NCBI GenBank assembly: GCA_902728285.1
Contig: CACVBU010001011.1
Location: 1-64,000, forward strand
DNA from: Clytia hemisphaerica
Lineage: Eukaryota; Cnidaria; Hydrozoa; Leptothecata; Clytiidae
Direction: 5' to 3'
DNA: 64,000 nucleotides
Position 1 is the first letter of the stretch. Every line of letters starts with the position of its first letter. Shown piece after piece: positions 1 through 11,284 of this stretch. The position numbers and the translations under genes were made by a program. The notes under the pieces are model-generated. The model made no database searches, had not been told where the DNA came from, and saw only the letters and a program-made list of their open reading frames with translations.

Positions 1-1863
1 GACTATTAGCTCAACAATTTAACCAAATTTGTCTATACCGTCTTGGTGTTTATTTTTGTTTAGTCGTGCTGGTGGAACACAAAAAAGTTAGTCAAAATTG
101 TTTCGTTTTGGATAAAGCTAAAAAACAAAATTCAAATTCTAAAGGACTTGAGGTTTTGACCGTTTTGATCGTTTTTAGACCATTTTGGTCAACCTAATTC
201 CCATCAAAATCAGACACACTGGTGCGAGAAGCTAATCTCTCATATTATTCGACTTCATATGGTCAACGGTCTGGCTCTCTGAAAAAATTAGCAGTGTGAA
301 AGTTTCGATCACAGACTTGAACCAGCTTGAACCGCAATGGACTGTGTTCGAATCCAAAGCTCTTCCAGGCAGGGTGTTAGGAGAATATGGTGATAGACCT
401 TCTACCTTCACCCACATTGAGAAAAAAATATCAAATTTTTTGTACTTTCGTGTTTGAAAAGTTTGATGCAGGATTAGACACAATTCCTTTGATTTATGAT
501 CTACAGATAGAATAACAAACTTTAAGATTATGTTTCTTTCTTTAGCCGATATCAAACAAAAACAATTCCAAAATGTTGGCTATGCTTTGAAATATACCGT
601 ATTTTTTGTTTAGTTTAAATTCGTATTTGAGACGTGCGTAGGTTGCAAAGTTATTTCTCCCAGCGTGTTGGATCGAAATTTTCAAGGATACATTTTTATA
701 AGAATCCCCTTTTCTGTATGAATTTTCTTAGTTTTTCTGGACACAAATCTTCATAATGTAACGTGTTCTTTGGTAATCCTTATGTCATACTTTAAAAGTG
801 TAATAACAAAGAAGTTTCAATGAAAATATTTGCTATACTCCCGGCGTGATACTTACGTAAAATCCGGGGGGCACTAGCTTTGCGAAATGACGGGAGTGCC
901 GCCCGAAATTTGAAAATCGGAACTTTCAAGGTCTAAAATTTGGCCTTTTTAGGGATAAATATTTAGGGATTTAAGTTTTTTTTGTAATCCTTTACCTAAA
1001 AGTTCAAAGTTTTCCCAATAGAATGTGAAGGGTTCTGTAGTTTTGTGACCTTTTTAAGGCCTCCTGAAAGCTGTTTGACATTTTCTTAGACTCAAATTTT
1101 TTTGTTTGGACTTTTTGTGATCTTATTCTCTTAGTCCTTCCAATGCCTCTTTTTAAGGTTATCTGAGATTGCTTTAAGCAACAATTTACGCCCGCAGAGC
1201 ATAAGTTACGAAAATTCTTTTCCCTAAAAAGGGCCCCCCCCCCCCTCCGACACAAATACTCCTGGCAACGCCTCTGTTGAGTATTCGCCAAAATTCTCTC
1301 GATTTTCCCTTTTAACTCGCATGTAAAACACGTAAACCTAACTAAAATTGTCCCTTTTGAATTAAAAAAGGAAAAATTGAACCATATTTGCTTTGGCTAG
1401 ACTTAATCTGTGGGCTCATCAAAGTTTTTTTTAAAGATTTCCTCAAATTTGTAAGGGTTTTGTATGTTTTTGTGATAAAGCTGGCCAAGTGAGGTTACGT
1501 CAATATACACTTGAAGCAATAACGATGAGATAACTTTTCTGTTTCCTGATGACGCCGTATTTTTGTTTGTTTTCTCTCAAAGTACACCCTTGAGTTGACT
1601 TGACAAAGTTTTTGATAAGAACGTGTTGCGTTAGTGTAACTGCATCCAAAAAAAAAAACGATTTAAAGACAGAATTGATGTTTTATTACCTTTTTTCAAA
1701 TGGTCCAAACATCATTATTGTAGCTAAGTACTAGTCGTGATTCCAGTATGTCTCAAAAGTTTGAATTAAAACTCCCTTAAACATTTACTTCGAAAGCGCT
1801 CTTTTTGTATGTGTGTTTTTTAACAGTTCTTATTCCTATAAATGCCAGAATTCCTGCAGTGAC
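1..1863. other. no gene recognised
   Basis: AT-rich sequence with only short unsupported ORFs. A stretch near 346 (GTTCGAATCC) looks like a tRNA box B, but no box A or acceptor stem fits around it. I see no coding, RNA or mobile feature that can be supported. Confidence 0.5.
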
Positions 1864-1877
1864 TTGAGAAAGTTACA

Positions 1878-1885
1878 TATATAAG
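1878..1885 (+). promoter_or_regulatory. TATA-like box upstream of a candidate first exon
   Basis: TATATAAG lies about 260 bases before the ATG at 2145. Such sequences are frequent by chance in AT-rich DNA, so the call depends on the exon being real. Confidence 0.2.
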
Positions 1886-2144
1886 ACATGGTCATCATCT
1901 TGTCAAATGTTTTCTACTGCGTGTTCAGTGCACGAAGATTTCGTTTCAAGCGCTATCTTTTCATCTTTCGAATTACTTGTTGACCTTTTAGTTCTCGTGA
2001 AGTTTTTTCACTACTTTTGGGTGACTGTGTTTTGCATAAGAAGTTGAACAATCATCAACTCTGAAAGCTGTTTGTTATTTTTGACACCCAATCACTCAAT
2101 ATATTGTTCGTTGGGTGAACTTGTTCAACTTCGGATTCACCACA

Positions 2145-2195
2145 ATGCCACAGAAAGTCAATGTCATACCTCGTTTAGATATGGTTGATTTGAAC
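2145..2195 (+). CDS. candidate first coding exon, possibly an alternative start for the FAM124 gene
   Basis: An ATG in the context CACAATGC opens 17 codons (starting MPQKVNVIPRL) that run directly into the strong splice donor GTAAGT with no partial codon. The intron would therefore be phase 0, the same phase as the acceptor at 12,387 of the FAM124 gene. The downstream first exon at 11,285 also ends in phase 0, so this could be an alternative promoter and first exon of that gene. Nothing in the peptide identifies it, and no other downstream exon was found. Confidence 0.3.
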
Positions 2196-2419
2196 GTAAG
2201 TTTCTTCAATTTTTATTCAAAAAGAATCTTTTATGTTTCATATTCTACTAAGGTTTAAACTTTCCTGAAGCGACCATAGTGCAAAGATAGAACGTTCAGT
2301 TGGTCATACCAAGAGATGAGCTGGAGTTTTTACAAGATACTTCACTAATTGGTCATTTGAAGTGATAGAAATGACGCGTTCTTTAGAAAAAGTAATAAGA
2401 TTCTTTTATTACATCTTAA

Positions 2420-2899
2420 CCCTTTCCGTGCCGATGTCGTATATATACGACATGCAAATTTTCACTCTACTTGCCAATGTCGGATATATCCGACATCTAA
2501 TTTTTTTACCTAATTGCCGAGGCCTTTAAAAAAGAGGCACCTCTATTGCCGAGAAATCAGCTTTTAGGAAAATGGTTTTCTTATTTGCCAATGTCGTATA
2601 TATCCGACATAAAAAAATCCATATTAGTAGTGAAAGTATATATTAAGTGCTCAAAAGATTTATTTCAGGTTTATTTTAGTCTATCATAAAATATATATAA
2701 AACAAATGTCAAATACAAATGTCAAAACATTGGCAAATAGGAAATAAAATATCCTTGTCGTATATATACGACATGCGGCAACACGAGTTAAAATTTGCAT
2801 GTCGTATATATACGACATCGGCAAATCAGGTTACTAAAAAAAATTACCCCTCGGCAAATGGATTGGGGTACAAAAACAAGGTACCGGCACGCAAAGGGT
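2420..2899. mobile_element. piggyBac-like MITE with internal palindromes
   Basis: The left end reads TTAA then CCCTTTCCGTGCCG. The right end, on the other strand, reads TTAA, one extra A, then CCCTTTGCGTGCCG. Terminal CCCTTT repeats flanked by TTAA are the signature of piggyBac-type elements. The interior has no transposase. It holds at least five copies or near copies of a palindrome built on TGTCGTATATATACGACA (near 2437, 2497, 2589, 2757 and 2798), some with GGATATATCC at the centre. An ORF across 2719-3009 is incidental. Confidence 0.65.
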
Positions 2900-2903
2900 T
2901 TAA

Positions 2904-4865
2904 CGACCAACCAAATCAAATAAGAGCTTGTAAAAACTCCAGCTTGTCCCCCATACCAAAGACTTCGTACTCAGCTGCAAAAAGGCACTTGATGTCTTTC
3001 AACCATTAATAGAAGGTTCAAGGGTAAGTGAAGCAATCCAAGGAGAAAGAGTCGCTCCCTCTTCAACCTTCGGGTATATGAGTATCGAAAAAGGAGGCGG
3101 GTTGCCTACCTCCGACTTTAGTCACAGACTTACTTACTCTTTAAAGCATCTAAAGTTTTTTAGATTTCCACTATTGATTATTTGAGTACGTTATTTATTA
3201 TACCTATTTACGTTAGAAATTGTTTAGTTTCTAAGAGTAAAATAGTTGCATTTAAAGTTTACACACTGTACTTTACAGAATTTGGCAAGTTTAGAAAAAT
3301 CAATAAATCAATTGGCATAGTACAGGCTGGCACAGATAATGACAATGTTAGGTCGTTTGTAAAACGCCTGTTCGTTGCAATAGCTCCAAAATGCAGAATT
3401 GACTCATTCTTTGCAAGGTTTTGTAACCTTATCAGTCTCTCTTTGCCAAAGGAAGATAATCGTTCTTCAGTTTCCTTATGGCTTTTGATGTCTTGCCAAA
3501 GAGTGTTTTAATGATAATTTAATGATAAGTTATATCAACGTTATAATGACTCGATATTCGCTTTTAAGAGTTGAAGATGCAAGATCAAAGACAGAAAAGC
3601 AGCATCGTTTCCATGAAAAATAATCATCTTCCCTACTACGACTTTTTGGTCAGTGAAAACTCGAGATAACGATTTTTTCGAGATGGAGGCAGTTATAGGG
3701 AGCCTTTTAAATAGTCTTTCTTTGCTTAAGGAATCCATAAGAAAAAGCATTCTCTCACCATTTAAACCTTCTCAGTTAGAGATTCCCCTTGGTTTTCTCA
3801 TAAGTTTTATGTCCTGTTCACACTATTGGTTTTCTCATAAAAAGTTTATGTCCTGTTCACACTACGGGAGACTTTGTTCCGTTATGACTTATCTGCGTCA
3901 ACACAACCATTTATTTATTTATACATTAAATATTACAGCAGGAGGGTTAAGAGGATCTGTATATTAAGTTGATATTTAAAAAAGGTAGCGAACTTTTTCA
4001 TGTGCATTACGAGCTTTTATGAAGTGAATTTTTAATACCAGAGGAAATGGTATGTTATGACACCCCCTTTTCACAGACACGGTGGGATATCTTTAGCAAA
4101 TGGGGGTAATAATAACGGGCTAAAACTTGATGGGGATACATATTTTTTTTTATGGCTGAGGATTTAAATTTCATTGTTTAAAAATAATGCAACAACAACA
4201 ATGCAATCTTGGTAAGCTGGAAGGTATAAGCAGGTGAAGAATGGTTGTGTATATTTTCGCAACTCGTCCTAACCTTTTAAGAGTAAGGTTTGTCATATGA
4301 GAAATATTTGTGCCAACAAATATTTTGATTGGTCTCATTAAAAGTTTCTTGATAACAAATCTCCGATTAGGAAATTTGCGTTTTTATCTTTCTTCAGGCT
4401 TCTTACACGGTGGTCATGAGAAATTCACAGCTGTTCATTGGGATCAGAAATTATTAACAATTTTCAATCAAGACCGTCAGGAAGTTACAACATTTTTTGC
4501 GGTTTTTCAGGAAAAATATTTTATGAAAAATATAAGAGAATCTTTAAGGGAGGGTTGAGTAACAGTCGATCGTATGACGAAACGAAGAAGCAATTTGTAA
4601 TTAACTTATAATAATTGACATTCATTAATTACACTGTCCATAGAAAATCATCTTACAAAATCCAATATCAGCGTATATAAAATCTGGAGAAAAGCCAAGA
4701 AATAGGGAGTTACATTTTCTTAATGTGTTTTCGTTTTAATTGAGTCATAACAGAACAACACGCCAAGGTCTGGAGGAGTTTCCTCTCAATTTTGCACAAT
4801 TTCGAAATTTGTTTATTAACCTTAGCTACAAGGAATCTACCAACCTTCAGATACAGTAAACTCGT
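2904..4865. other. no gene recognised
   Basis: Short ORFs at 3182-3511, 3541-3750, 3653-3967 and 4310-4558 show no domain, no splice structure and no coding bias that I can see. Nothing else can be supported here. Confidence 0.5.
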
Positions 4866-4962
4866 CCAGCTGGCACACAACGTTGTTTCAACGTTCAACT
4901 AACGTTAAATGGACGTTTTGAATGTTAGAAAAACGTTGAAACAACGTTGTGTTCAAGCTGGG
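4866..4962. mobile_element. short palindromic MITE
   Basis: Left arm CCAGCTGG then CACAACGTTGTTTCAACGTT; right arm AACGTTGAAACAACGTTGTG then TTCAAGCTGGG. The whole segment of about 97 bases can fold into one hairpin around a short centre. It encodes nothing. The core ACAACGTTG is itself palindromic and recurs. Confidence 0.6.
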
Positions 4963-7900
4963 CGGAGTTATTTCCAGTCCCCGTCAAGAAGACACCCTCA
5001 CACAATACTTTCTATAATTCGAATCTCTCTGTAATTCGAACAAATGAGATTCGAGTTCGAATTAGCGAGAGTCAACTGTAGATATAATCATAGGGCTTCA
5101 TATGCAATTGAATCAACAAATTCCTTGCCTTTCCTATTATATCATTTACCACTCATTTTGCGCAATTATAAATCCCCCCGATTTTTGGCATTCTCAACAT
5201 TTTGCATCGATTACGACAAAAAAAGAGAGATTTATTTTTTCCCTACATCCAGAATTTAACATTTTTCATTATCATTGCAAAATTTAATGATGATAAGGCC
5301 TTTTGTGTCAAACATATGCTAATTTAGGATTTTTTTGTTTTAAAGATACAGCTTCATCGAAACTGAGAAGGGAAGTTCCCCGAATTCGTTCGCTATTTTC
5401 GTTGATAGTTTTCACAGTGCAACTTCTATTATGGAAAAAGGTGCATCTTTGTCTATAAGGAGACAAATTTGCACCAGCAAATGGTTGTCCACCAAAAATT
5501 GGAACCTCTTCTTCTAAGGCTTGACATAATGAAATTGAAGAAAGAATTTACAATCCATTTTTCTCAAATCTCTAAAAACATGAAGACTATCTCTCTGCAA
5601 CAAGGGTAACTCTTATGAAACTCCCTGTGTTTTGTTTTGTTTGCCTTAAATTAACAATATCATTCCAATTAAGCCTTTACCAAAGATATATTTTCAACAA
5701 GGCTTCTTATAATTTGTTTATTTGTATTTTTGGTTTCTGATATTTGGCTTACATAATAACTTTAAGAGGGAGTTTGATGATTTCATTTTTCTAATGAGCT
5801 CATCGTGCGGAAGTGTTTGGGTTTTATAAGCAATGTGGTTTTGATATATGAAACACGAAAATACAATAAGCTTTATTGATACCGTGTACCATGGCTACCT
5901 TTTGTTATATTTTGGGGGTGTTAGTGTCCGAAAGGTGTTATCCCATGTCATTGTCAAAAGCCCTTTTGTGTTCAGTCGCGCTAAACCTTTTTTTATACCT
6001 ATAAGGGCTGAAATGAGATTTTGTTAAGCATACAATCATGAACTAAAGGTTTGTAGACTTCTGCAATATTTGCAAAATACTTCAATATCGATCAAAAACA
6101 AGTTCCCGAGAGGCTCTGGGTGCTTTCCAAACCCATCCAAAGCTGTTCAAAATCTATCAAAGTCCCCCACTGCAGTCTAACCACAATGGCTAACCACAAG
6201 GGCTTGATTTAACTGGCTTACACCAGTATCAAAACGCTGATTTTTGGACCTACCCCGGTGGGGTGGATGTCCTATAAATTAACCTGTGTTAGTCCGTTCG
6301 TCCGTTCGATCGTCTGTTACCAACTTTTCTCAGGATTGAATTTGAAATTTTGGTTGCCTAGCGTGTTTTTGTAGAAAAACTGGCCAAATTCGATATTTTT
6401 TTATAAGCACATTATCAATTACTTTGGTATTAGCTTTTATCGAGATTGGTTCTTTCATTCTTTATGATTTTTTGCACTTCAAAAACTTCAAACTATATTA
6501 GAACACGAGGTTTTAATAACCCAAATATTAGGCATAAGTTAAGAACATCTTTTAAAGCATAATAAACTCTAAAACACGCCATTTCCAATAAATAATGCAT
6601 CAACTATTGTTTACATTTTTCATCAATTTAACCATCTTTGTAGACGGCATACGGAAGCTGAAAATGAAAGTAAAGGTCCCTCGTGTTTTTAGTGTTCTAG
6701 TTTCTCTGTCAAGCATACTTCCTTATGATATCTAACGTTTTTTTCTAATTTAATGCATGCTTTCTTATAGCCTGTTAGACGAAAACCGCTTTTTTATCAA
6801 AGAAAATATTTGGTTTGTGGGAAGGTACTGGCTAGCTTTTTTAATGTTAGTCAATTGTCAGGTTTCATATCACGACCTGATTTAACTTTCACTTCATTGT
6901 AGCTTTTCATGGGTCCTTTTTGTTGAAAGTTAACTAAAATACGGCTAAATTTTTTTGTACTACGGTAGTAGAAAATAAGCAAAAAATAATGGAAGAGGCA
7001 TTTGTAGTTCATACAAATTGATATTATCCCGTAACAATTATCGTACTATCATATTACACCCATATTATTGTATTACACCTATCAACTCTTAGCTGCCCGG
7101 TCAGTTTCTTAAGGGACTGGATTGTAATAAACGACTACGGTCGCGCATTTTAGTGGGCGAGGTCAGCCGGATCTCGAGGAGTAAAAATTAAAATAAACAT
7201 TTTTAATCATTTTCCATTACTTTTTTTCGCATTCATCTTCTTTTTTGTGCAATCTATTCTTCTGATTCTTGATCACTGAATTGCGTGTATAAGTTTATCG
7301 ACATTAAACGTCTTCTACCAAATCCAATCTAATCGAATTAGGAAGTCTATGAATTTGATCGTTGTTAATAGATGAGCATTTTTCCACGTTCACCGGGTAT
7401 GCTCTAATCTGATTCTTCCACGAAGGTTAACTATCTTCAATACAAAGTTTGTCAAACTCAACGCGCCAGGTGTCCAAACCTATTTGTCAAATAGTGTCGA
7501 ACTAGCACATTTTTGAGATTCCGAGATAAGGTTCTAAAATCATTTAACTGAATAGATTTCTTTGAGGGAAGTATTTAATTTCGGTCCAGTTTATAGTCAG
7601 TTCCACTTTATGTCAGTGGTAGACCTCAGTTTTTCGGTAATGGTGGTGTCTTCAGGGGGAGGGATCCAAGCGGTACATGATTGGAAATATCTATGCAAGT
7701 CATTGAAAGCTTTCCAGGTGATGACTAATCGTCACAAATGAAAAATGACGTTTCTATCATTGAAAAGTTTTGTGATGCTAAATTATTCAAAGTTTCCGAA
7801 AGTTGACTGACAAAGGAATTCATGATACTGTCCAATGAACATTTACGCCATCATTGTTTCACTGGCCAATAGACGAGGGTAATATCCTGATGATGAAATT

Positions 7901-8470
7901 GCATCATAGATACAAACAGCCTGAACAGTTTGAAGTTTTGAGAGATATAATTTCCATAGTTTATGACCACCTTAAAGGGACATAACAGTACTTGCGAAAT
8001 TTTTAAACAAACTGTAGCAGATACAAAATCAAAGCAAATGTCACATGTGAAAATAAAAAATCAAACCAAATATGGCTAATTTTGATTGTTCAATTGTTTT
8101 ACAAGTTTGTTTTGGACACGTGATTTTAATTGTTCTTTTTAATGACACGTGGTTCGCGCAATGTTTACATTTTATTACTTTGTTCTGTCAAAGAAAATTT
8201 CTTTCAGGAAAGAGACGAGGGTTTCATAAGTACATTTGTTTCTTATTTGTTATAAAATTTATATCCGATATAGCTTCGCGAAATCGAAATACCAATATAC
8301 AATAACGAGAATATAAAAACTTCCGCAAAATCGAAAATAGGGAGATAAGAATTTCGCGTATTTCGTAAAAATAATCTTGGAACGACTTCCAGGGTTGTCC
8401 TGTTTTTATCGATTCAATTTTTAAGTTTCCATCTATTTTGAAATGCGTCCGTCATTTTGATTTACACGCA
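4963..8470. other. no gene recognised; scattered repeat fragments
   Basis: AT-rich sequence. A fragment near 6500-6600 carries the TTAAGAACA motif also found at 8.5 and 14.3 kb. A short GTCCGTTC duplication lies near 6295. No ORF here has a recognisable domain. Confidence 0.45.
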
Positions 8471-8474
8471 TTGC

Positions 8475-8725
8475 ACGTTCTTAAGAACTTTTTTTTAGAA
8501 CATAAAGTTTTGAAGGCTAAAATATTAAGAACAAGTTAAGAACATTTTAACGGCTTCATGGACTCTAAAACACCAAAAAACACCAAATGTCTTAGAAAAT
8601 CGCACAAAATGTTGGAAATAAGAATATTTTAAGAACATTATTACGCTTGGAACTCAAAAAGTTAAGAACATCCGCAGGCTTCAAGATTTTTGGATGTTCT
8701 TATGTTAAACGTGTATTAAGATATT
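8475..8725. mobile_element. MITE-like repeat of the TTAAGAACA type
   Basis: The block starts near GCACGTTCTTAAGAACTTTT and ends near GATGTTCTTATGTTAAACGTG. In between, TTAAGAACA or its complement recurs every few tens of bases, next to GGCTT or GGCTA words. The same arrangement, mostly in the opposite orientation, is seen at 14.25-14.44 kb. A looser relative lies at about 9120-9380. Ends are approximate. Confidence 0.45.
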
Positions 8726-9380
8726 TTCCAGACCCACGTTTCTTGATTTGTTCTTGGCGGTAGGTCGATTGTTATGTCATGTTTGTTTATCAGAATTTCC
8801 AATCAATAGCTCCAAGATCGCTCTGTAAAATCTAATTAAACGGTCGTCATACAGTCAACTTCATTAGCGTTTTTTAATCGTTCATAGCTGCTTTTAAAAA
8901 TGTTAGCTGCTTTTAAATGTTAAGAAAATTGTTAGTCGAATCTTTCTGTCTCTCAAGCATTTATTTTTTTATTCTAACTACTCTGGCTCCTAACAATCTG
9001 TCACGTGACGATCCTTCTTCCTTACAAGCTAAAACACAGAATAGCCAAGTTGAACTCTCTCGTGTAACTTATAGCACGTCCAAAAATGTGATAAATAAAG
9101 CTTAAGGCTATATGCCATACGATGTCATTTAGTTACACAAGCTTATAAGAACAATTTTATGAGAACAATGTTGGATTCAAAAAACGTTGAAAAATAAGAA
9201 TGATTTTGAGAACAAAGCTGAATTTGGAAAAAATGACTGATTTTTTTGCAAATAAAGGGTTTAAAATTAGTAGAAATAGAGCACAAAGTGAAAATTACCT
9301 CCACTTGTCTCTAGAAATAAGAACAGGTAAGAATGATTTGAGGCTTAAGTGCAAAAAAAAAAAATAAGAACAGTCGAGTC

Positions 9381-11284
9381 TGAACAATGATCTGCTGGTT
9401 TTTGTAAAAAGATTTTACTACCATATTCAATTTGAGATTTTTACACTTTTTCTTGCTTACTCTCCAAGGGTGCAGCAAATAAGGGCTCAAAATCCTGAAG
9501 TGATGAGAATTGAGGAAGCTACAACCTAGATTAAGTAAATACTCTTGCAATTGATATCAACGAACCCCATTCCCCCATCCTTTTGAAGGAAACAGTCTTT
9601 AATGCACGTAATATGTAAATTAAGCTTTTGATTGAAATGCATTATAATAGTTTCAACCCATTAAACACAGTAATAAAGCCCTAATTATTCTTAATGATAC
9701 ATTATATATAACTTTTATTTCTGCTATTTATAAACAAAAGAAATATTAATTAATAGTTGTAATAATTAAAAGTAATGAATGTTTGAGAACACTAAAGATA
9801 GATTGACCCCGTCCAATATCTCCATCAACTTTCGCAATCATCCTCTTCGAGAAATGTATAATGGGGAGTAATGAATGAGGACCAGCAAAACCTTATTGAT
9901 ATAATTAACACAGCTTGAAAATGTCTTTACCATTCTTAATCAGGTGCTTTACAACACCTTCACCTCGCAGCACTATTAAGATTTGTTCGCAAATTCTCTA
10001 TAATTCGATTAAAACAAGTAATTATTCATTGCCATTGGCGTTTTAAGCATATTACCGAAATCGATCATTGAAGATTCTTATATGAGTTTGAACAAGCATA
10101 TATACCCTTCATGGTTATCTCCAACTGACCCGGGTGTATAATGGCCATTTTGCACCTTTCAACCCTAAGCAACGCGGTCGGCTTTTAAGAGAGCTTGTAA
10201 GGGATTTACAAGGAAGATTTGTTCTTGACCCACAGCTTTTTAGACTACAACTAAATCAAAGCTAGCAAATTCCGACCCGAGACATTTTCCCAAGTGTCTG
10301 CGTTGGAGTTCAAACTTTCTACTACCCTACACCCTTTAGCCATACCCTGGTTTGTGAGGTGGCTGGAGTGTACTGCTTAACCTTATTATTTGTTCAAGCT
10401 TGGCCTCCATTCTTTATATTTAACCCTACCCCTAAGACCAGTCAAATGACATGGATTTTGGAAGCTTTGGAGCTTTTTCTAATGAGAATCTCTTTTGTAT
10501 CGTTGCTGGGAGGTAATAGCCTGAATTGATGTTTTAAAGATTCGCTTGATGAGTTTCTCATAGTTGATATCTTTGAGGTTTTCGTGTATAAGGATTTTAT
10601 GTAAGAGAAAAATGGGATTAATTGCATACTGCGAAGAATACTAATCAAAGACTCACATAAACAAAAACATCTTTTGTGATTATATGTATTTTATTCAGTA
10701 TATAATTAAATAGGCATGGACGTCATATCATTCCTTAAGTAGCAACCAGTAATTAACGAAAAAAAGTCAAAAGTCGAAAATAAATTTGACAATAATACTC
10801 TGCATGAAACATCTAAAGGAGAGAATTTTAATCTATTGTTTTTGATTGGCTAAAGAACCGACTTCATCAAAAGAATTTCGAACATTTTTTTTGACGTTTT
10901 GTTTTCACTTTTTGTATTGAAAGCGGAGAAAGAAGAGCTTGCAAACACAGTCAGTCGCTCATTAATACGGAACAATAGATCTGTCAATTAAGTGGGTGAT
11001 TTATTGTTTTAATGATGCTTTATGTTGTAATTACCTAACACGAGAGTGACGAATTTGTTGATATAACTATCATGTCAACTACTGGCCAGTCAGTTTATTA
11101 CTTGATAACATCTCGCAGAAGAAAGGCGCCTGCTGCTTATCTCGTTCGCACCACTCCAGCACTCAATTTCGCGCGAATTACTCATTGAATATTTATCTTT
11201 TGGCTGAGAATATTTCAACTGGAAGTTTGTTTAGTATATGGTTGTCGTTTTGGTTTGAGGCACATTTAACGTTTAAAATTTAAA
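9381..11284. other. no gene recognised; upstream region of the FAM124 gene
   Basis: No ORF of interest. The last few hundred bases before 11,285 presumably include the promoter and 5' untranslated region of the FAM124-like gene, but I see no clear TATA box or initiator. Confidence 0.4.

Noticed and set aside
330-375. tRNA-like box B (GTTCGAATCC)
   Set aside because: No box A at the right distance and no acceptor or anticodon stem pairing could be drawn.
2719-3009. 96-codon ORF
   Set aside because: It reads through the piggyBac-like MITE end and its palindromes.
8072-8305. Hydrophobic 77-codon ORF as a small membrane protein
   Set aside because: No start context, splice sites or neighbours support it; such ORFs are expected in T-rich sequence.
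10115-10150. CTGACCCGGGTG-type sequence, echoed near 60,250 (GTTGACCCGGGTGA), as a shared element
   Set aside because: The match is too short and the surrounding sequences are unrelated.
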